Source: JAOUEA01 sp963821935 (GTDB lineage: Bacteria; Actinomycetota; UBA4738; HRBIN12). From it: a DNA stretch of 64,000 nucleotides. Where the stretch lies: contig CAWGFM010000005.1 in the NCBI GenBank assembly GCA_963821935.1, positions 1,178,001 through 1,242,000 of the forward strand, in the 5' to 3' direction. Below the pieces are notes generated by a model. It ran no database searches and was not told the origin of the DNA. It saw only the letters and a list, made by a program, of their open reading frames with translations. Position 1 is the stretch's first letter, and the number at the start of each line of letters is the position of its first letter. The position numbers and the translations under genes were made by a program. Positions 53,192-61,440 of the stretch are shown here, piece by piece.

Positions 53192-54781
53192 ATGCCGAGA
53201 CCAGGGTTCGTATTGGAGGTGGACGAGCGTACGCCGCCGCTGCTCGTCCACCAGGGCGAGGGCTTCCGCATGCAGAAGTTCCCCTTGGGCACGCGGGTGG
53301 TGTACCCGCCGGACGCCTTGCCGGGCATCCGCGACGTGGGGGCGGCGGTCAAGCACGCGCTGCTGCACCCGGTGGGGGACTCGAAACCCCTGCCCGAGCT
53401 GCTCACGCCGGGCATGAAGCTCACGATCGCGATCGATGACATCTCGATCCCGTTGCCACCGATGCGTTCACCAGACATCCGTCAGCGCATCCTGGAACCG
53501 GTGATCGAGCTGGCCGCTCGGGCCGGCGTGGAGGACCTCGAGTTGATCATCGCGACGGCGCTGCACCGTCGGATGACCGCGGACGAGGTGCGTCACGCCG
53601 TCGGTGAGCGGGTGTTCCGCTCGTTCTGGCCCACGCAACTTTCCAACTTCGACGCCGAGGACCCGGCGGCGCTGCTCGAGATCGGCACCACCGATCACGG
53701 CGAGCTGGTGGAGATCTCCAAGCGCGCAGCCGAGAGCGACCTGATCGTCTACGTCAACATCAACCTGGTGGCGATGGACGGCGGCCACAAGTCCGTCGCG
53801 GTGGGACTGGCCGGCTACCGCAGCCTCAAGCACCACCACAACGTGAACACGATGCTGCATTCCAAGTCCTACATGGACCCGCGCGAAGGTCACAGCGCCA
53901 TCAACGACTCCGTCAACCGCATGGGCAGGCTGCTGGCCGACAGCGGCGTCAACATCTTCCAGATCGAGACCACGCTCAATTCCGAGACGTTCCCATCGAA
54001 CCTGGGCTTCCTGAACAAGCGTGAATGGGAATGGAGCGCCGCGGACCAGGGCATGATGATGGCCGCTCAGAAGGCCAACGACCTGGCGCCGCCACGCGTG
54101 CGGCGGGAGTTCTTCCGGCGGATCGAGGCGCCGTACAAGCTCACCGGGGTCAACGCCGGTGAGGTCGAGGCCGTCCATCAGCGCACGCTGGGCAACCTGC
54201 ACCACCAGCAGCTGGTGGAGGTGAACGGCCAGGCGGACGTGTTGATCATGGGCGTGCCGTACCTGGGCCCCTACAACGTCAACTCGATCCTCAACCCGAT
54301 CCTGGTGCACTGCTTGGGGTTGGGCTACCTGTTCAACATGTACCGGAACAAGCCGCTGGTGCGCGAGGGCGGTGTGGTGATCCTGCACCACCCGGTGCCG
54401 TGGGAGTTCAACCAGATCCATCACCCCAGTTACATCGACTTCTTCGAAGAGGTGCTGCGCGAGACGACGGACCCCAAGGAGATCGAGGCGAACTTCGAGG
54501 AGCAGTACGCCACCGATCCCTGGTACCGGCACCTCTACCGGACCAGCCACGCCTACCACGGCGTCCACCCGTTCTACATGTGGTACTGGGGTGCGCACGG
54601 TCGCGACCATGCCGGTGACGTGATCTTCGTGGGCGGCAACCCGTCGAGCGTCGCGCGGCTGGGGTATCGGCGGGCGGACTCCATGCGCGACGCGTTGGAG
54701 ATGGCGAAGGACACCGTCGGGTCGTCGCCCACCATGACGTACTTCCATGCGCCGCCCGTGATGATCGCGGACGTGAGATAG
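53192..54781 (+). CDS. LarA-like (DUF2088) nickel-pincer racemase family protein
   Basis: A 529-residue member of the lactate racemase family, longer than LarA (about 425). The N-terminal domain keeps LTIAIDDISIPLPP and ATALHRRMTADE with His125; GGHKSVAVGLAGYRSLKHHHN holds His199, Lys200 and a His cluster at 214-216, the positions where LarA binds its nickel-pincer nucleotide and deprotonates substrate. A C-terminal domain resembles the second LarA domain, with extra segments. The cofactor needs LarB, LarC and LarE, none of which is in this window. Substrate is unknown; company with lipid enzymes suggests a hydroxy-acyl or polyol compound rather than lactate. Confidence 0.75.
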   Translation: MPRPGFVLEVDERTPPLLVHQGEGFRMQKFPLGTRVVYPPDALPGIRDVGAAVKHALLHPVGDSKPLPELLTPGMKLTIAIDDISIPLPPMRSPDIRQRILEPVIELAARAGVEDLELIIATALHRRMTADEVRHAVGERVFRSFWPTQLSNFDAEDPAALLEIGTTDHGELVEISKRAAESDLIVYVNINLVAMDGGHKSVAVGLAGYRSLKHHHNVNTMLHSKSYMDPREGHSAINDSVNRMGRLLADSGVNIFQIETTLNSETFPSNLGFLNKREWEWSAADQGMMMAAQKANDLAPPRVRREFFRRIEAPYKLTGVNAGEVEAVHQRTLGNLHHQQLVEVNGQADVLIMGVPYLGPYNVNSILNPILVHCLGLGYLFNMYRNKPLVREGGVVILHHPVPWEFNQIHHPSYIDFFEEVLRETTDPKEIEANFEEQYATDPWYRHLYRTSHAYHGVHPFYMWYWGAHGRDHAGDVIFVGGNPSSVARLGYRRADSMRDALEMAKDTVGSSPTMTYFHAPPVMIADVR

Positions 54782-54795
54782 GGGTGGGCTGAGCG

Positions 54796-55719
54796 ATGGC
54801 CGGCATGCGCGAAGAGCTCAAGACCATGGCGGAGGGTTTCCGCTGGGGTCGCCGTCCGCTGGTGCCGCGATCGGCCGAGCCGTTCGCGCCCGAGAAGGAG
54901 GACCCGACCTTCCCGACCGCCTGGGCGCGGACCGAAGCGGGGACGGCTGCGCGCCAGCTGATCCTGCAAGGGGCCATGGGCCCGTTGCTGCGGAGCCAGG
55001 TCTCGCTTCGCGTCTACGGCTTGGAGAACCTGGTCGGCGTGCAGGGCCCGGTGATCTTCTTCTCCAACCATACGAGTCACTTGGACGCGACCGTGATCAT
55101 GACCTCGCTCCCCAACCGTTGGCAGTCCAAGACCGCGGTCGGCGCCGCGCGCGACTACTTCTTCGACGTGTGGTGGCGTCAGGCGTTCACCGCGTTGGTC
55201 TACGGCGCCTTCTCGATCGATCGTACGGGGGGTGGCCGGGAGGCCGTGAGCCAGGCACGGGAGCTGATCGACGAGGGCTGGTCCCTGGTCGTGTTCCCGG
55301 AAGGCGCACGCTCTCCCGACGGTCACATGCAGCGTTTCCGCCACGGGACCGCGCGGCTGTGCATCGAGGCCGGCATCGCCGCGGTGCCGATCGGCATCCG
55401 TGGCGCGTTCCAGGCCATGCCCAAGGGGAAGAACTGGCCGCGAACCGGCAGACCGCCCGTGCGGGTTCGATATGGCGCTCCGCTGCTCCCGCGGCGGGGC
55501 GAAACCCACCAGGCGTTCTCACTGCGCATGACCCAGGCCGTGGCCGAGCTCCACGACGAGGACCGCACCACGTGGTGGGAGGCGTTGCAGCACGCCGAAC
55601 GCGACGAGACCCCGGTGCTCACGGGCCCGGCCGGCCCCCAGTGGCGTCGCCGATGGGAAGGTTCGCGTCCACTGGGGCGGCGCGGCCCAGCCGAAACATG
55701 GACCGAGGACAAGGACTAG
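54796..55719 (+). CDS. PlsC-type 1-acylglycerol-3-phosphate acyltransferase
   Basis: A 307-residue acyltransferase. FFSNHTSHLDATVI contains NHxxxxD at residues 92-97 (catalytic His93 and Asp97), and VVFPEGARSPDG the FPEG substrate motif at 167-170; VPIGIRGAFQAMPKG is also typical. It should esterify glycerol phosphate or a related alcohol with an acyl group at the membrane. N- and C-terminal tails of about 30 residues are polar. It lies between the LarA-like and TetR genes. Confidence 0.88.
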   Translation: MAGMREELKTMAEGFRWGRRPLVPRSAEPFAPEKEDPTFPTAWARTEAGTAARQLILQGAMGPLLRSQVSLRVYGLENLVGVQGPVIFFSNHTSHLDATVIMTSLPNRWQSKTAVGAARDYFFDVWWRQAFTALVYGAFSIDRTGGGREAVSQARELIDEGWSLVVFPEGARSPDGHMQRFRHGTARLCIEAGIAAVPIGIRGAFQAMPKGKNWPRTGRPPVRVRYGAPLLPRRGETHQAFSLRMTQAVAELHDEDRTTWWEALQHAERDETPVLTGPAGPQWRRRWEGSRPLGRRGPAETWTEDKD

Positions 55720-55725
55720 GCACGG

Positions 55726-56343
55726 GTGCCGCGCGGCGACGGTCAGGAGCGGCGGACCACCATCGTCGAGGAGGCGATCCGTCAGTTCGGGCGCGAAGGG
55801 TACAAGGGCGCCAGCCTCGACAGCATCTCGGCCGTCGTAGGCGTGCGGAAGCAGACGCTGCTGTACTACTTCCCCACCAAGGACGCGCTGCTCGAAGCGT
55901 GCCTGGCCGCTGCCGGCGAACGGCTCGCCCGCGAGATCGCGGCGGCGCTGGCCGACAAGGAGTCGTACTGGGACCGCGCCGAAGCCGTGATCCACGCCGT
56001 CTTCCGCCTGGCGGGCGACTGGCCGGAGTTCCCCATGTTCGTCCGTGAAGCGGCGCGGCTAGGCCCAGATGCCTTCGATCGGTTCGCCGGCGTGCTGGAC
56101 CCCGTGCGCGAACGAGCGATCGAGTTCCTGCAAGGCGGTATGGATCAAGGCGAGATCCGCAAGCAGGACCCCGCGATGCTGCTCTTCACGCTCTACACGG
56201 CCGTGGTCGGCTCGCTCACGGAAGCCAGCGTGCTGAACGCCGTGGTGGGTGTCGATTCCAGCCGGGCGTCACTCCGGAAGCGAGAGCGTGAGGTCGTGCT
56301 GTTCGTGCGAGCCGCCTTGCGTCCCAACCCGCCCGGGTCCTGA
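55726..56343 (+). CDS. TetR-family regulator of the lipid cluster
   Basis: A 205-residue repressor. RRTTIVEEAIRQFGREGYKGASLDSISAVVGVRKQTLLYYFPTKDALLEACL-type sequence forms the N-terminal helix-turn-helix; the C-terminal helices form the ligand pocket. It is the last gene of the cluster (6-base gap after PlsC). The palindrome in the cluster promoter at 49603-49618 is its probable operator; a fatty acyl-CoA or alcohol would be a plausible inducer, by analogy with other lipid-linked TetR proteins. Start GTG 55726. Confidence 0.88.
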   Translation: MPRGDGQERRTTIVEEAIRQFGREGYKGASLDSISAVVGVRKQTLLYYFPTKDALLEACLAAAGERLAREIAAALADKESYWDRAEAVIHAVFRLAGDWPEFPMFVREAARLGPDAFDRFAGVLDPVRERAIEFLQGGMDQGEIRKQDPAMLLFTLYTAVVGSLTEASVLNAVVGVDSSRASLRKREREVVLFVRAALRPNPPGS

Positions 56344-56349
56344 GACGCT

Positions 56350-56895
56350 TCACGAACCGGTGTCGGTGTGCCAGGGTCGCGGGTCGGTGCGGAGCAGGGA
56401 GTACAGCAGGACATCCTGGTTGCGACCGTCGTTGAAGAATGCGCCCCGCACCGTGCCCTCGAGCTCGAAGCCGCACCTGTCGGCGATCCGTCGTGAGGCA
56501 GCGTTCTCTGGAACGATCACCAGGTGGATGCGATAGAGCTTCTTCGCGGCGAACAGGTAGTCGACGAGGAGCTGCACCGCCTCCGTCGCATAGCCGTGTC
56601 CGGCGAAGCGGCTCTCATACAGGACGTATGAGAGCTCGACCGCGTCCCAATAGCTGACCGGCTTGAAGAACTCGATGTGCCCGGCGATCTCGTCCTCGGC
56701 CGTCATGATCAGCAACGTGCCTTCATCGTGCTGCCAGAAGCCGTTCTCGGCGAACGTACGCCGGATCGCCGGTTCGGAGAGCACGCCGAGTGGGAAGAAC
56801 GCGCCGCGGTTGCCGATCTCGACGTGTGCGGCATAGAAGGCATCGAGATCTGCCTCGCGAACCGGGCGAAGAGAGATGTGGTTACCCTGGAGCAT
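56350..56895 (-). CDS. RimJ/RimL-type GNAT acetyltransferase
   Basis: A 181-residue acetyltransferase. ISLRPVREADLDAFYAAH is the typical start, LYESRFAGHGYATEAVQLLVDYLF the acetyl-CoA loop, and VIVPENAASRRIADRCGF the closing block. GGAGG lies 5 bases before ATG 56895; the in-frame TTG 12 bases earlier is less likely. Substrate may be a ribosomal or other N-terminal amine, or a small molecule. It converges on the TetR gene. Confidence 0.85.
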   Translation of the reverse strand: MLQGNHISLRPVREADLDAFYAAHVEIGNRGAFFPLGVLSEPAIRRTFAENGFWQHDEGTLLIMTAEDEIAGHIEFFKPVSYWDAVELSYVLYESRFAGHGYATEAVQLLVDYLFAAKKLYRIHLVIVPENAASRRIADRCGFELEGTVRGAFFNDGRNQDVLLYSLLRTDPRPWHTDTGS

Positions 56896-56937
56896 CGCCA
56901 CCTCCAAGCACGGAGCCGAGGGCGGGACCGATCGAAC

Positions 56938-57618
56938 TCATGCCGGTACCGGGAAATCGTCTGTTTCGAACGACGCGAGCACGTGGTCGGCGCCGGCGTC
57001 GGCGAGCTGGTCCACGGTGTACTCACCGGTCGCGACCCCGACCGCGATGGCGCCGGCGCCGTGGGCGGCTTCGACGTCGCGCGGTGTGTCACCCACGACC
57101 ATCACCTCGGAAGGATCGACCGGGTTGCCGTGCAGCTCCTGGGCTCGCGCGATCGCAGCGCGCGTCAGATCGCTGCGCACCGATGAGTCGCTCCCGTACC
57201 CGCCGAACAGGAAGTACTTGTTCAGTCCTGCCCGGGAGATCTTGATGTGGGCAGCCCCTTCGATGTTGCCGGTCACCAAACCGAGCAGCGTGTCGGCCTC
57301 GACCAGGCGCTGCAGCAGGGCGTCGACGCCCGGCATCACGCGATAGCCGGAAGAGCCCTCCACCTCCTCGGGCAGATGGAGCACGTAGCGCATCATGAGC
57401 CGGATCACCTCGTCGGTCGTGGGCTCTCGCCCCAGCGTGCCCCGGAAGGTCTGCCGCGCCACGACAGGGTCGGTCATGCCGACCTCGCTGAACTTGCGGA
57501 TGTCCCCGTCGACCCCGAACGCTTCCTGGAACGCGTGCGACCAACTCCGCCCGCCGGCTCCTCCCGTGTCGATCAACGTGCCGTCCACGTCGAACAACAC
57601 GATCCGCTGCCTGGTCAC
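56938..57618 (-). CDS. HAD-IA phosphatase (phosphoglycolate phosphatase-like)
   Basis: A 226-residue HAD protein. IVLFDVDGTLIDTGG is the nucleophile motif, LGLVTGNIEGAA the second motif, and VMVVGDTPRDVEAAHGAG the metal-binding end; a four-helix cap lies between. PGP-like phosphatases remove phosphate from 2-phosphoglycolate or related damage products. The GTG start overlaps the zwf stop by 4 bases, so it is coexpressed with glucose-6-phosphate dehydrogenase copy 2. Confidence 0.83.
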   Translation of the reverse strand: MTRQRIVLFDVDGTLIDTGGAGGRSWSHAFQEAFGVDGDIRKFSEVGMTDPVVARQTFRGTLGREPTTDEVIRLMMRYVLHLPEEVEGSSGYRVMPGVDALLQRLVEADTLLGLVTGNIEGAAHIKISRAGLNKYFLFGGYGSDSSVRSDLTRAAIARAQELHGNPVDPSEVMVVGDTPRDVEAAHGAGAIAVGVATGEYTVDQLADAGADHVLASFETDDFPVPA

Positions 57619-59066
57619 CGCTCCGGTCCGCCGCGGGTGGCCTTGGTGCGCAGATGCCAGTGGTGCGGCTCGATCAGCTTGTCGGCCTGGGTCGGTCCCC
57701 ACGTGTTGCGGCCGTAGAAGAAGAGCGGCCCCGGCTCGTTCAGCAGCGGGGTCACGATCTCCCACGCGCGTTCGACGGCATCGGCGCGCGTGAACAGGGT
57801 GTGGTCGCCGTCCATCGCGTCGTGCAGCAGGCGCTCGTAGGCCTCGGCGCGTGCGTTCGCGAACGAGCGGTCGTAGTCGAAGTCCATGCGAACCGTCTGC
57901 AGCTCGTAGCCGGGACCGGGTTCCTTCGCCTGGAAGGCCAGCGAGATGCCTTCGTCGGGTTGCACTCGGATCGACAGGTGGTTCGACGGGATGTGTTCCA
58001 GCTCCAGATCCTGGAACAGATAGTCGGGCGCCTGCCGGAACACCACCGTGATCTCGGTGTTGCGCTCCGGCAAACACTTGCCGTGGCGCAGGTAGAACGG
58101 CACGCCGTCCCACCGCCAGTTGTCGATCCACACCCGTGTGGCGATGAACGTCTCGGTCTCGCTCTTGGGATCCACCCCGTCTTCCTGTCGGTACCCCTCG
58201 TACTGGGCGCGCACGGCCTCGTCGGGATCGATGGGACGGATCGCGCGCAGCAGCTTGACCGTCTCGTCGCGGAATGCCTCCGGGTCCAGGGCGCGCGGGG
58301 GCTCCATGGCCAGGAACGCCAGCACCTGCAGCATGTGGTTCTGAAACAGGTCGCGGACCGCGCCCGCCTGCTCGTAGTAGGCGGCGCGGCCCTTGACGTC
58401 GATGTTCTCCGCCACCGTGATCTCCACATGCTCGATCGCGTCGCGGTTCCAGACCCGTTCCCACAGCGAGTTCGCGAACCGGAACACCACCAGGTTCTGG
58501 ACCGTCTCCTTCCCCAGGTAGTGGTCGATGCGGAACAGCTGCGACTCGCCGAAGGACTCGTGGATCGTGTCGGTGAGTGCCCGGGACGATTCCAGGGAGT
58601 GTCCGAACGGCTTCTCGACGACGATCCCCGAGCCGGGGGTGTTGGCCCCGATGCTCCCGATCGCCTTCGCGATCACCGGGAAGGCGCTGGAGGGCACCGC
58701 GAGATAGAACAGACGCATGCCCTGGCACCCCAGCCGGTCATCCGCGTCCGCCAAGGCCGTCTTCAGGGTGGCCATGGCCGCGGGGTCGTCGGCCGCGCCC
58801 GTGATGTACGACAGCGACGCAGCGAAGCGCGCGAACACCTCTTCGTCCAGCGGCGTGCGGGAGAATTCCTCGATCGATGCCCGGGCGTGGGCGAGCATGG
58901 CATCGTCGTCCCACTCGGTCTTGCCGAATCCGATCACCACATGCCGCTCGGGGAGCAGCCCCTCGACGGCCAGGTTGTACAGCGCCGGCAGGACCTTCTT
59001 CTTGGCCAGATCGCCGCTGGCGCCGAAGATGACCAGGGCCTGAGGGTGCGGTGCTCGCAAGCTCAC
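57615..59066 (-). CDS. zwf: Glucose-6-phosphate 1-dehydrogenase, copy 2
   Basis: A 483-residue intact enzyme. ALVIFGASGDLAKKKVLPALYNL is the NADP-binding start, VVEKPFGHSL, RIDHYLGKETVQNL the active-site block with the standard YL, NHMLQVLAFLAMEPP, and DNWRWDGVPFYLRHGK. It differs clearly from the copy at 1.2-2.6 kb, so these are paralogues, not a duplication artefact. It starts 34 bases after rpsD and is followed by an overlapping HAD gene. Confidence 0.96.
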   Translation of the reverse strand: MSLRAPHPQALVIFGASGDLAKKKVLPALYNLAVEGLLPERHVVIGFGKTEWDDDAMLAHARASIEEFSRTPLDEEVFARFAASLSYITGAADDPAAMATLKTALADADDRLGCQGMRLFYLAVPSSAFPVIAKAIGSIGANTPGSGIVVEKPFGHSLESSRALTDTIHESFGESQLFRIDHYLGKETVQNLVVFRFANSLWERVWNRDAIEHVEITVAENIDVKGRAAYYEQAGAVRDLFQNHMLQVLAFLAMEPPRALDPEAFRDETVKLLRAIRPIDPDEAVRAQYEGYRQEDGVDPKSETETFIATRVWIDNWRWDGVPFYLRHGKCLPERNTEITVVFRQAPDYLFQDLELEHIPSNHLSIRVQPDEGISLAFQAKEPGPGYELQTVRMDFDYDRSFANARAEAYERLLHDAMDGDHTLFTRADAVERAWEIVTPLLNEPGPLFFYGRNTWGPTQADKLIEPHHWHLRTKATRGGPER

Positions 59067-59100
59067 GCGGTCGGCTCCCGTCGACGATGTACGGGGAAGA

Positions 59101-59703
59101 CTAGGAGTAGAACTCGACGATGAGTCGCTCGTCGACCTTGACCGGCAGCGGGACCTCGTCGCGTTCGGGCTGACGCGAGAGCGTGCCCTGGACCTGATCC
59201 TTGTTCCGGTAGAGGTAGCCGGGAGGATCGGCGGTGATCTCCAACGCCTCACGGACCGAAACGAAGTTCTTGGCCTTCGCGCTGATCTCGATGGTCTGCT
59301 CCGGTTTGACGCGAGCGCTGGGGATGTCGACCCGCTTGCCGTCGACCAGCACATGGCCGTGGCTGACCAGTTGGCGGGCCTGGCGAGTGGTGAGCGCGAA
59401 GCCCAGCCGCAACACGACGGAGTCGAGGCGCGTTTCGAGCTCGCGGATCAACTCCTCACCGGTGACGCCCATGGAGCGCGAGGCCTGGTCGTAATAGCGG
59501 CGCATCTGGTTCTCGCTGACGCCGTAGATCACGCGGAGTTTCTGCTTCTCGACCAGTCGGGTCTGGTACTCAGAGATGCGCTTGCGGCCGCGGCCGTGCT
59601 GGCCGGGCGGGTACGGGCGCTTGAGCGAGGGGCAATTGGGGCGGCCGCAGAGTGGTTCGCCCACCCGGCGGCACGTGCGGTGCTTGGGTCCGATCTTGTC
59701 CAC
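59101..59703 (-). CDS. rpsD: 30S ribosomal protein S4
   Basis: About 200 residues, the primary-binding 30S assembly protein. HRTCRRVGEPLCGRPNCP places three cysteines like the zinc-knuckle S4 form; RPYPPGQHG and the S4 RNA-binding domain (LDSVVLRLGFALTTRQARQLVSHGHVLVDGKRVDIPS) follow, ending LIVEFYS. I prefer GTG 59703 to the ATG three codons upstream: GAAGG is directly next to that ATG (no spacing) but 9 bases from the GTG, and MDKIGPKHR aligns better with the usual S4 start. The gene is on its own, away from the ribosomal protein operons, and has a structured leader. Confidence 0.95.
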   Translation of the reverse strand: MDKIGPKHRTCRRVGEPLCGRPNCPSLKRPYPPGQHGRGRKRISEYQTRLVEKQKLRVIYGVSENQMRRYYDQASRSMGVTGEELIRELETRLDSVVLRLGFALTTRQARQLVSHGHVLVDGKRVDIPSARVKPEQTIEISAKAKNFVSVREALEITADPPGYLYRNKDQVQGTLSRQPERDEVPLPVKVDERLIVEFYS

Positions 59704-59718
59704 GACATGCATCCTTCG

Positions 59719-59778
59719 GTCCGTCCAGCCTGCGGGTGTTCCCGCTGGTCAGGGCGTGAGGCTGGAAGACCCCTGACC
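59719..59778 (-). promoter_or_regulatory. Candidate pseudoknotted 5' leader of rpsD (S4 autoregulation)
   Basis: On the RNA: GGUCAGGG (59778-59771) pairs with CCCUGACC (59754-59747); its 16-base loop contains CCAGCC, which can pair with GGCUGG (59730-59725) just before the Shine-Dalgarno; between them GCGGG-AACA-CCCGC (59745-59732) is a separate hairpin. Together this is an H-type pseudoknot with a nested helix next to the start. S4 is known to repress its own mRNA through pseudoknots in other bacteria. Confidence 0.5.
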
Positions 59779-59860
59779 GTGAAGAGTCGCTGGAACGGCG
59801 CTTTAGATACGAGCCGGAACGGCGCGCGACCTGCGAGAACTCGTGCCCTGGTGCCCACCG

Positions 59861-59866
59861 AGGCTA
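59861..59866 (-). promoter_or_regulatory. Possible -10 box TAGCCT for rpsD
   Basis: TAGCCT on the minus strand would give a transcript with a leader of about 145 bases containing the pseudoknot. No -35 match. Confidence 0.3.
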
Positions 59867-59876
59867 CCAGCGTGAG

Positions 59877-60098
59877 CTAGTAGTCGGCGCCCGCCACCGT
59901 GTACTCATCATCGGGGCCGGGCAGCCGGCGGACCATGCCGCGCGCGACCAGATCGGACAGCACCCGCGCCGCCAATCCCGATGACAGACCGGTGGCGCTC
60001 GCCAAGCTGTCGCGCGTCCACACGTCGAACGGGTCACGGTTCAGCGTGCGCATGATCGAACTGCGACCCTCTGCCTCCGGGCTTCCCTCGATCACCAT
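59877..60098 (-). CDS. Small winged-helix DNA-binding protein
   Basis: A 73-residue protein that is largely a helix-turn-helix with wing: IMRTLNRDPFDVWTRDSLA, then SGLAARVLSDLVARGMVRRLPG as the recognition helix and wing, as in MarR/DUF-type transcription factors. GAGGAGG 6 bases before ATG 60098 is a very strong ribosome-binding site and fixes the start. Target unknown; the rpsD gene lies directly downstream. Confidence 0.65.
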   Translation of the reverse strand: MVIEGSPEAEGRSSIMRTLNRDPFDVWTRDSLASATGLSSGLAARVLSDLVARGMVRRLPGPDDEYTVAGADY

Positions 60099-60265
60099 GA
60101 GCCACCTCCTCGACGGACTGGCAGAACGAGTGTCCGAGACGGCCTCAGAACCCACAAGGGGTGCGGACGGAGGTTCCCGCGCCGTTCATCGGACGTTCAT
60201 CGTTCCATGCCGCGAGGGGCCACCCGTGTGACGATGGATCGAGTCGATGGTCGAAGGAGGGCTCG

Positions 60266-60469
60266 GTGGAACCGAACGAGATCTTCGGGCTGATCGTGAA
60301 GGCGGACGAGAAGATCAAGTACGCGACCGCAGCCAAGGGCGACGTTCGCGCGAAGCAGGCCGCCGATCTGCTGGACCAGGCCATCAAGGAAGCGGAAGCG
60401 ATCGGCAACGACGCCCTCGTACAGCAGGCGAAGGTGCGGCTGGCCGACCTGGATGCCATCATCCGCTGA
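60266..60469 (+). CDS. Small helical protein of unknown function
   Basis: A 67-residue, mostly helical protein (FGLIVKADEKIKYATAAKGD, AADLLDQAIKEAEAI, VQQAKVRLADLDAII). Leu/Ala/Lys-rich heptad-like patterns suggest a small helical bundle. GTG 60266 is preceded by AAGGAGG 7 bases upstream, which supports it as a real gene. I know no family. Confidence 0.6.
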   Translation: MEPNEIFGLIVKADEKIKYATAAKGDVRAKQAADLLDQAIKEAEAIGNDALVQQAKVRLADLDAIIR

Positions 60470-60472
60470 GCC

Positions 60473-60742
60473 TCAAGCGGAGTCAGGATCCGGCGGCTGC
60501 TCCGCCCTCCATCGCCTGAACGCCGCCCGGAGCGCTTCACGTTCGGGTGCGGCGACCTCATCTTCGGTGAGCCGGCCAGTGACCTCGATCGTCGCCCGGA
60601 ACTGGGCGAGCGCGCTGCTGCACCCCTCGCAGCCCTCCAGGTGCGCGTCCAGACGCTCGCGTGCCGACGGTGCCAGCGCGCCGTCCAGGTAGTCGGTGAG
60701 CAGTTCCACCAGCTCTCGGCACGAGATATCGGTCGAGCTCAC
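60473..60742 (-). CDS. Zinc-binding anti-sigma factor
   Basis: An 89-residue ZAS-type protein. The zinc motif is present as a His in AHLEGCEGC (H-x3-C-x2-C) after an N-terminal Cys in ISCREL, followed by a helix. No membrane segment is seen, so it is a soluble redox or stress-type anti-sigma. It overlaps the stop of the adjacent ECF sigma gene by 4 bases (GTGA), the standard operon arrangement. Confidence 0.85.
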   Translation of the reverse strand: MSSTDISCRELVELLTDYLDGALAPSARERLDAHLEGCEGCSSALAQFRATIEVTGRLTEDEVAAPEREALRAAFRRWRAEQPPDPDSA

Positions 60743-61389
60743 GAGGTCGCCTCGCTCTCCAGGTACTCGTCCAGCGCGCGGCGAACCTTGGCGCGCGCAC
60801 GGTGCAGCAACACCCGTTGATTGGTCTCGCTGAGGTCCAGCACGTTACGGACCTCCGCGCTGGTCCAGCCCTGCACGTCTCGAAGCCGGATCACCTCGGC
60901 CTGCATCGGAGGAAGCGCCTCGATCGTTCGGTTCACCACCTGAAGCGTCTCGTTGCCAAGGAGCCGCTCGTCGGGGACCGTCCGCCAATCGCGCGGCACG
61001 GTGGACCAATGTCCGGGCCAGCTGGGATCGTCCGAGCCCACGAACATCGCCGGGTCGAAGGACGGCGCGTCCAGATCGTCGCCGGCGAGCGCCGTGAACG
61101 GCACGCTGCGACCTTCCCGTTGGCCGCGGGTCTTGGCGATGTTGGTGACGATGCGGAAGATCCACGTCCGCAAGGACGACCGGCCTTCGAAGCGGTCGAT
61201 GCCCTTCAGCACGCCGATCCAGGCGTCCTGCACGACCTCCTCGGCCACCGCCTGGCTCGACACGTACATCCGGGCGACGCGGAGCATGGACGGACCGAGC
61301 AGGTCCACCAGGTCCATGAAGGCTGCCTCGTCGCCCGCCCGGAGGCGCTGGATCAACTCGAGGTCGCCGGATCCCACGGTGGTCTCCAC
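60739..61389 (-). CDS. ECF-type RNA polymerase sigma factor with zinc anti-sigma partner
   Basis: A 216-residue sigma factor. AAFMDLVDLLGPSMLRVARM begins region 2, QAVAEEVVQDAWIGVLKGIDRFEGRSSLRTWIFRI is the core -10 recognition part, and AEVIRLRDVQGWTSAEVRNVLDLSETNQRVLLHRARAKVR is region 4. The inserted loop between is longer than usual, with tryptophans (WPGHW, RDWRTVP). Start GTG 61389 lies 9 bases after a TAGGCT box. Confidence 0.9.
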   Translation of the reverse strand: METTVGSGDLELIQRLRAGDEAAFMDLVDLLGPSMLRVARMYVSSQAVAEEVVQDAWIGVLKGIDRFEGRSSLRTWIFRIVTNIAKTRGQREGRSVPFTALAGDDLDAPSFDPAMFVGSDDPSWPGHWSTVPRDWRTVPDERLLGNETLQVVNRTIEALPPMQAEVIRLRDVQGWTSAEVRNVLDLSETNQRVLLHRARAKVRRALDEYLESEATS

Positions 61390-61398
61390 GTGGAAGAG

Positions 61399-61404
61399 AG
61401 CCTA
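61399..61404 (-). promoter_or_regulatory. Near-leaderless -10 box TAGGCT (sigma factor)
   Basis: Minus-strand TAGGCT lies 9 bases before GTG 61389; the same hexamer precedes pncB. Confidence 0.45.
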
Positions 61405-61440
61405 GCCGTGGACGTGAGAGGAGGGAGCGAGCGGTGCGCG

